Shown here piece after piece: positions 62,780 through 64,000 of a DNA stretch of 64,000 nt; the stretch's first letter is position 1, and each line of letters opens with the position of its first letter. This stretch comes from Mycolicibacterium brisbanense. Lineage in GTDB: Bacteria; Actinomycetota; Actinomycetes; Mycobacteriales; Mycobacteriaceae. The translations under genes were made by a program, and so were the position numbers. The DNA lies in the NCBI RefSeq assembly GCF_001570425.1, contig NZ_BCSX01000040.1, forward strand, positions 124,001 to 188,000, in the 5' to 3' direction. The notes beneath the pieces were generated by a model that saw only the letters and a list, made by a program, of their open reading frames with translations, had not been told where the DNA came from and made no database searches.

Positions 62780-64000
62780 TTACAACCGTGCGGCCAATTC
62801 TGTGCCTTGCCTGATCGCACGTTTGGCGTCCAGTTCGGCGGCGAGCGCGGCACCGCCGATGACGTGAGGCTCGATACCGTTGCGGCGCAGGCCCTCTTCG
62901 AGATCACGCACCGATTCCTGGCCTGCGCAGATCACGACGTTGTCCACCGCGAGTACCCGCGCATCGGAGTGGTCGGGGCCGAAGCTGATGTGCAGGCCCT
63001 CGTCGTCGATCCGCTCGTAGTTCACCCCGGAAAGCTGCTGCACGCCTTTGGCTTTCAGTGACGCGCGATGCACCCAGCCGCTGGTCTTACCCAGCGTGCG
63101 GCCTTGCGGACCCTTGGTACGTTGCAGCAGGTACACCTCGCGCACCGCGGGTGCAGGCAGCGGCGTGGTGAGCGCGCCGCGCGCCTCCTGCGGGTCGGCC
63201 GCACCCCACTCCGCCTTCCATTCCTTGAGGTTGAGTGTCGGCGATTGATCGGTCGTCAGGAACTCGCTCACGTCGAATCCGATCCCGCCTGCGCCGATGA
63301 CGGCCACCGACGCGCCGACCGGCGCCCCGGTGACGGCCTGCGCGTAGGTGAGCACCTTGGGATGGTCGATGCCGAGAATGTCGGGCAATCGTGGCGTCAC
63401 CCCGGTGGCGAGTACCACGTCGTCGAATCCGGTCAGTTCCTCGACGCCGGCCCGTGCGCCCAGCCTGAGATCGACGCCGTGCTTGTCCAGCATGCGGGTG
63501 TAGTAGCGGATGGTCTCGTTGAACTCTTCCTTGCCGGGAATCCTTCTGGCCAAATCGAATTGACCGCCGATCACACTACCCGCCTCGAAGAGGGTGACCC
63601 GGTGACCGCGCTGGGCTGAGCTCACCGCGACGGCCAAACCTGCCGGGCCCGCCCCCACCACGGCCACCGATCGCGCGCGCCGCGTCGGGCCGAGCACCAA
63701 TGACGTTTCCCGTCCCGCTCGCGGGTTGAGCAAGCACGACACGTTCTTGTGGACGAAGGCGTGGTCGAGACAGGCCTGGTTGCACGCGATGCAGGTGTTG
63801 ATCTCGTCGGCGGTGTCGGCGGCGGCCTTGTTCACCCAGTCCGGATCGCTCAGCAGCGGTCGGGCCATCGAGATGAGCTGGACGTGGGTGTCGGCCAGAA
63901 TCTGTTCGGCGGCCTGCGGCATGTTGATCCGGTTGGACGCGACCACGGGAATGGTGACGTGTTCGGCGACCGCGCTGCTGATGCCGACGAATGCCGCGTT
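62780..64000 (-). CDS. fadH: 2,4-dienoyl-CoA reductase FadH, C-terminal part (runs off the window)
   Basis: About 407 aa of the C-terminal part are present. The frame continues through position 64000 (segment AFVGISSAVAEHVTIPVVASNRIN), so the 5' end is outside. Visible parts are the end of the FMN barrel (LISMARPLLSDPDW), the 4Fe-4S ligands CIACNQACLDHAFVHKNVSC, an FAD Rossmann motif VAVVGAGPAGLAVAV and an NADPH motif VAVIGAGGIGFDV. FadH reduces 2,4-dienoyl-CoA with NADPH so that polyunsaturated acids can enter beta-oxidation. Matches the Rv1175c position behind fbiC. Confidence 0.92.
   Translation of the reverse strand, partial: NAAFVGISSAVAEHVTIPVVASNRINMPQAAEQILADTHVQLISMARPLLSDPDWVNKAAADTADEINTCIACNQACLDHAFVHKNVSCLLNPRAGRETSLVLGPTRRARSVAVVGAGPAGLAVAVSSAQRGHRVTLFEAGSVIGGQFDLARRIPGKEEFNETIRYYTRMLDKHGVDLRLGARAGVEELTGFDDVVLATGVTPRLPDILGIDHPKVLTYAQAVTGAPVGASVAVIGAGGIGFDVSEFLTTDQSPTLNLKEWKAEWGAADPQEARGALTTPLPAPAVREVYLLQRTKGPQGRTLGKTSGWVHRASLKAKGVQQLSGVNYERIDDEGLHISFGPDHSDARVLAVDNVVICAGQESVRDLEEGLRRNGIEPHVIGGAALAAELDAKRAIRQGTELAARL

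Overview
The window is high-GC DNA from a mycobacterium, most likely a fast-growing Mycolicibacterium of the M. smegmatis type. The evidence is the set of lineage-specific genes: fbiC (coenzyme F420), mshB (mycothiol), pimE and lpqW (PIM/LAM cell-envelope glycolipids), mmpL13, an Rv1155-type F420 oxidoreductase and fadH. From memory, their order follows M. tuberculosis Rv1143 (mcr) to Rv1175c (fadH). Several accessory blocks that I do not associate with M. tuberculosis are inserted into this backbone.

Layout. 0-3 kb: acyl-CoA racemase, SDR dehydrogenase and nitronate monooxygenase-like operon. 3-7.6 kb: a 51-aa small protein, DoxX, an intact mmpL13 with a TetR regulator and a methyltransferase. 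7.6-13.5 kb: an accessory operon read leftward from a LacI-type regulator (lactonase-like MBL protein, amidotransferase-like protein, NCS1 permease, ureohydrolase, PfkB kinase) with a perfect 18-bp operator at its head. 13.6-15.9 kb: sirtuin, GntR and PucR-type regulators. 16-21.6 kb: oxygenase block with an EthA-like Baeyer-Villiger monooxygenase, a self-sufficient P450 of CYP102/BM3 design and an MBL hydrolase. 21.7-25.7 kb: small membrane protein, DUF1697, lipoprotein esterase, methyltransferase, Rv1155-like protein, DUF5302 and TetR. 25.9-31.4 kb: APC permease with serine hydrolase, acyltransferase-3, MFS exporter. 31.4-37.7 kb: a LytS/LytTR two-component system with two sodium/solute symporters and their small partners. 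37.7-43.6 kb: a DUF732 gene broken by one amber codon, HhH-GPD protein, nitroreductase, DUF1059, two Ala/Pro-rich secreted proteins, pimE, a pterin dehydratase and mutT2. 43.8-48.6 kb: PPOX protein, AraC regulator, amidohydrolase, Tat lipoprotein binding protein and a zinc-ribbon membrane protein. 48.6-59 kb: typA, lpqW, two paralogous secreted proteins, a ClC channel, mshB and small genes. 59-64 kb: fbiC, a repeat-rich non-coding stretch, YceI and the 3' part of fadH, which leaves the window.

How the parts work together. pimE and lpqW act in polar PIM/LAM synthesis, and mshB and fbiC make the low-molecular-weight thiol and the deazaflavin cofactor used by F420 proteins such as the Rv1155-like one. 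The accessory blocks look catabolic: each couples uptake or oxidation enzymes to its own regulator (LacI, PucR, TetR, LytTR or AraC). Functions given for these blocks are inferences from family and neighbourhood.

The non-coding signals most worth following are a ~337-bp element bounded by a perfect 37-bp inverted repeat behind fbiC, arrays of GTNAC half-sites spaced 9 bp apart upstream of secreted-protein genes, and several perfect operator-like dyads. I saw no CRISPR array, rRNA, complete tRNA, transposase or integrase.
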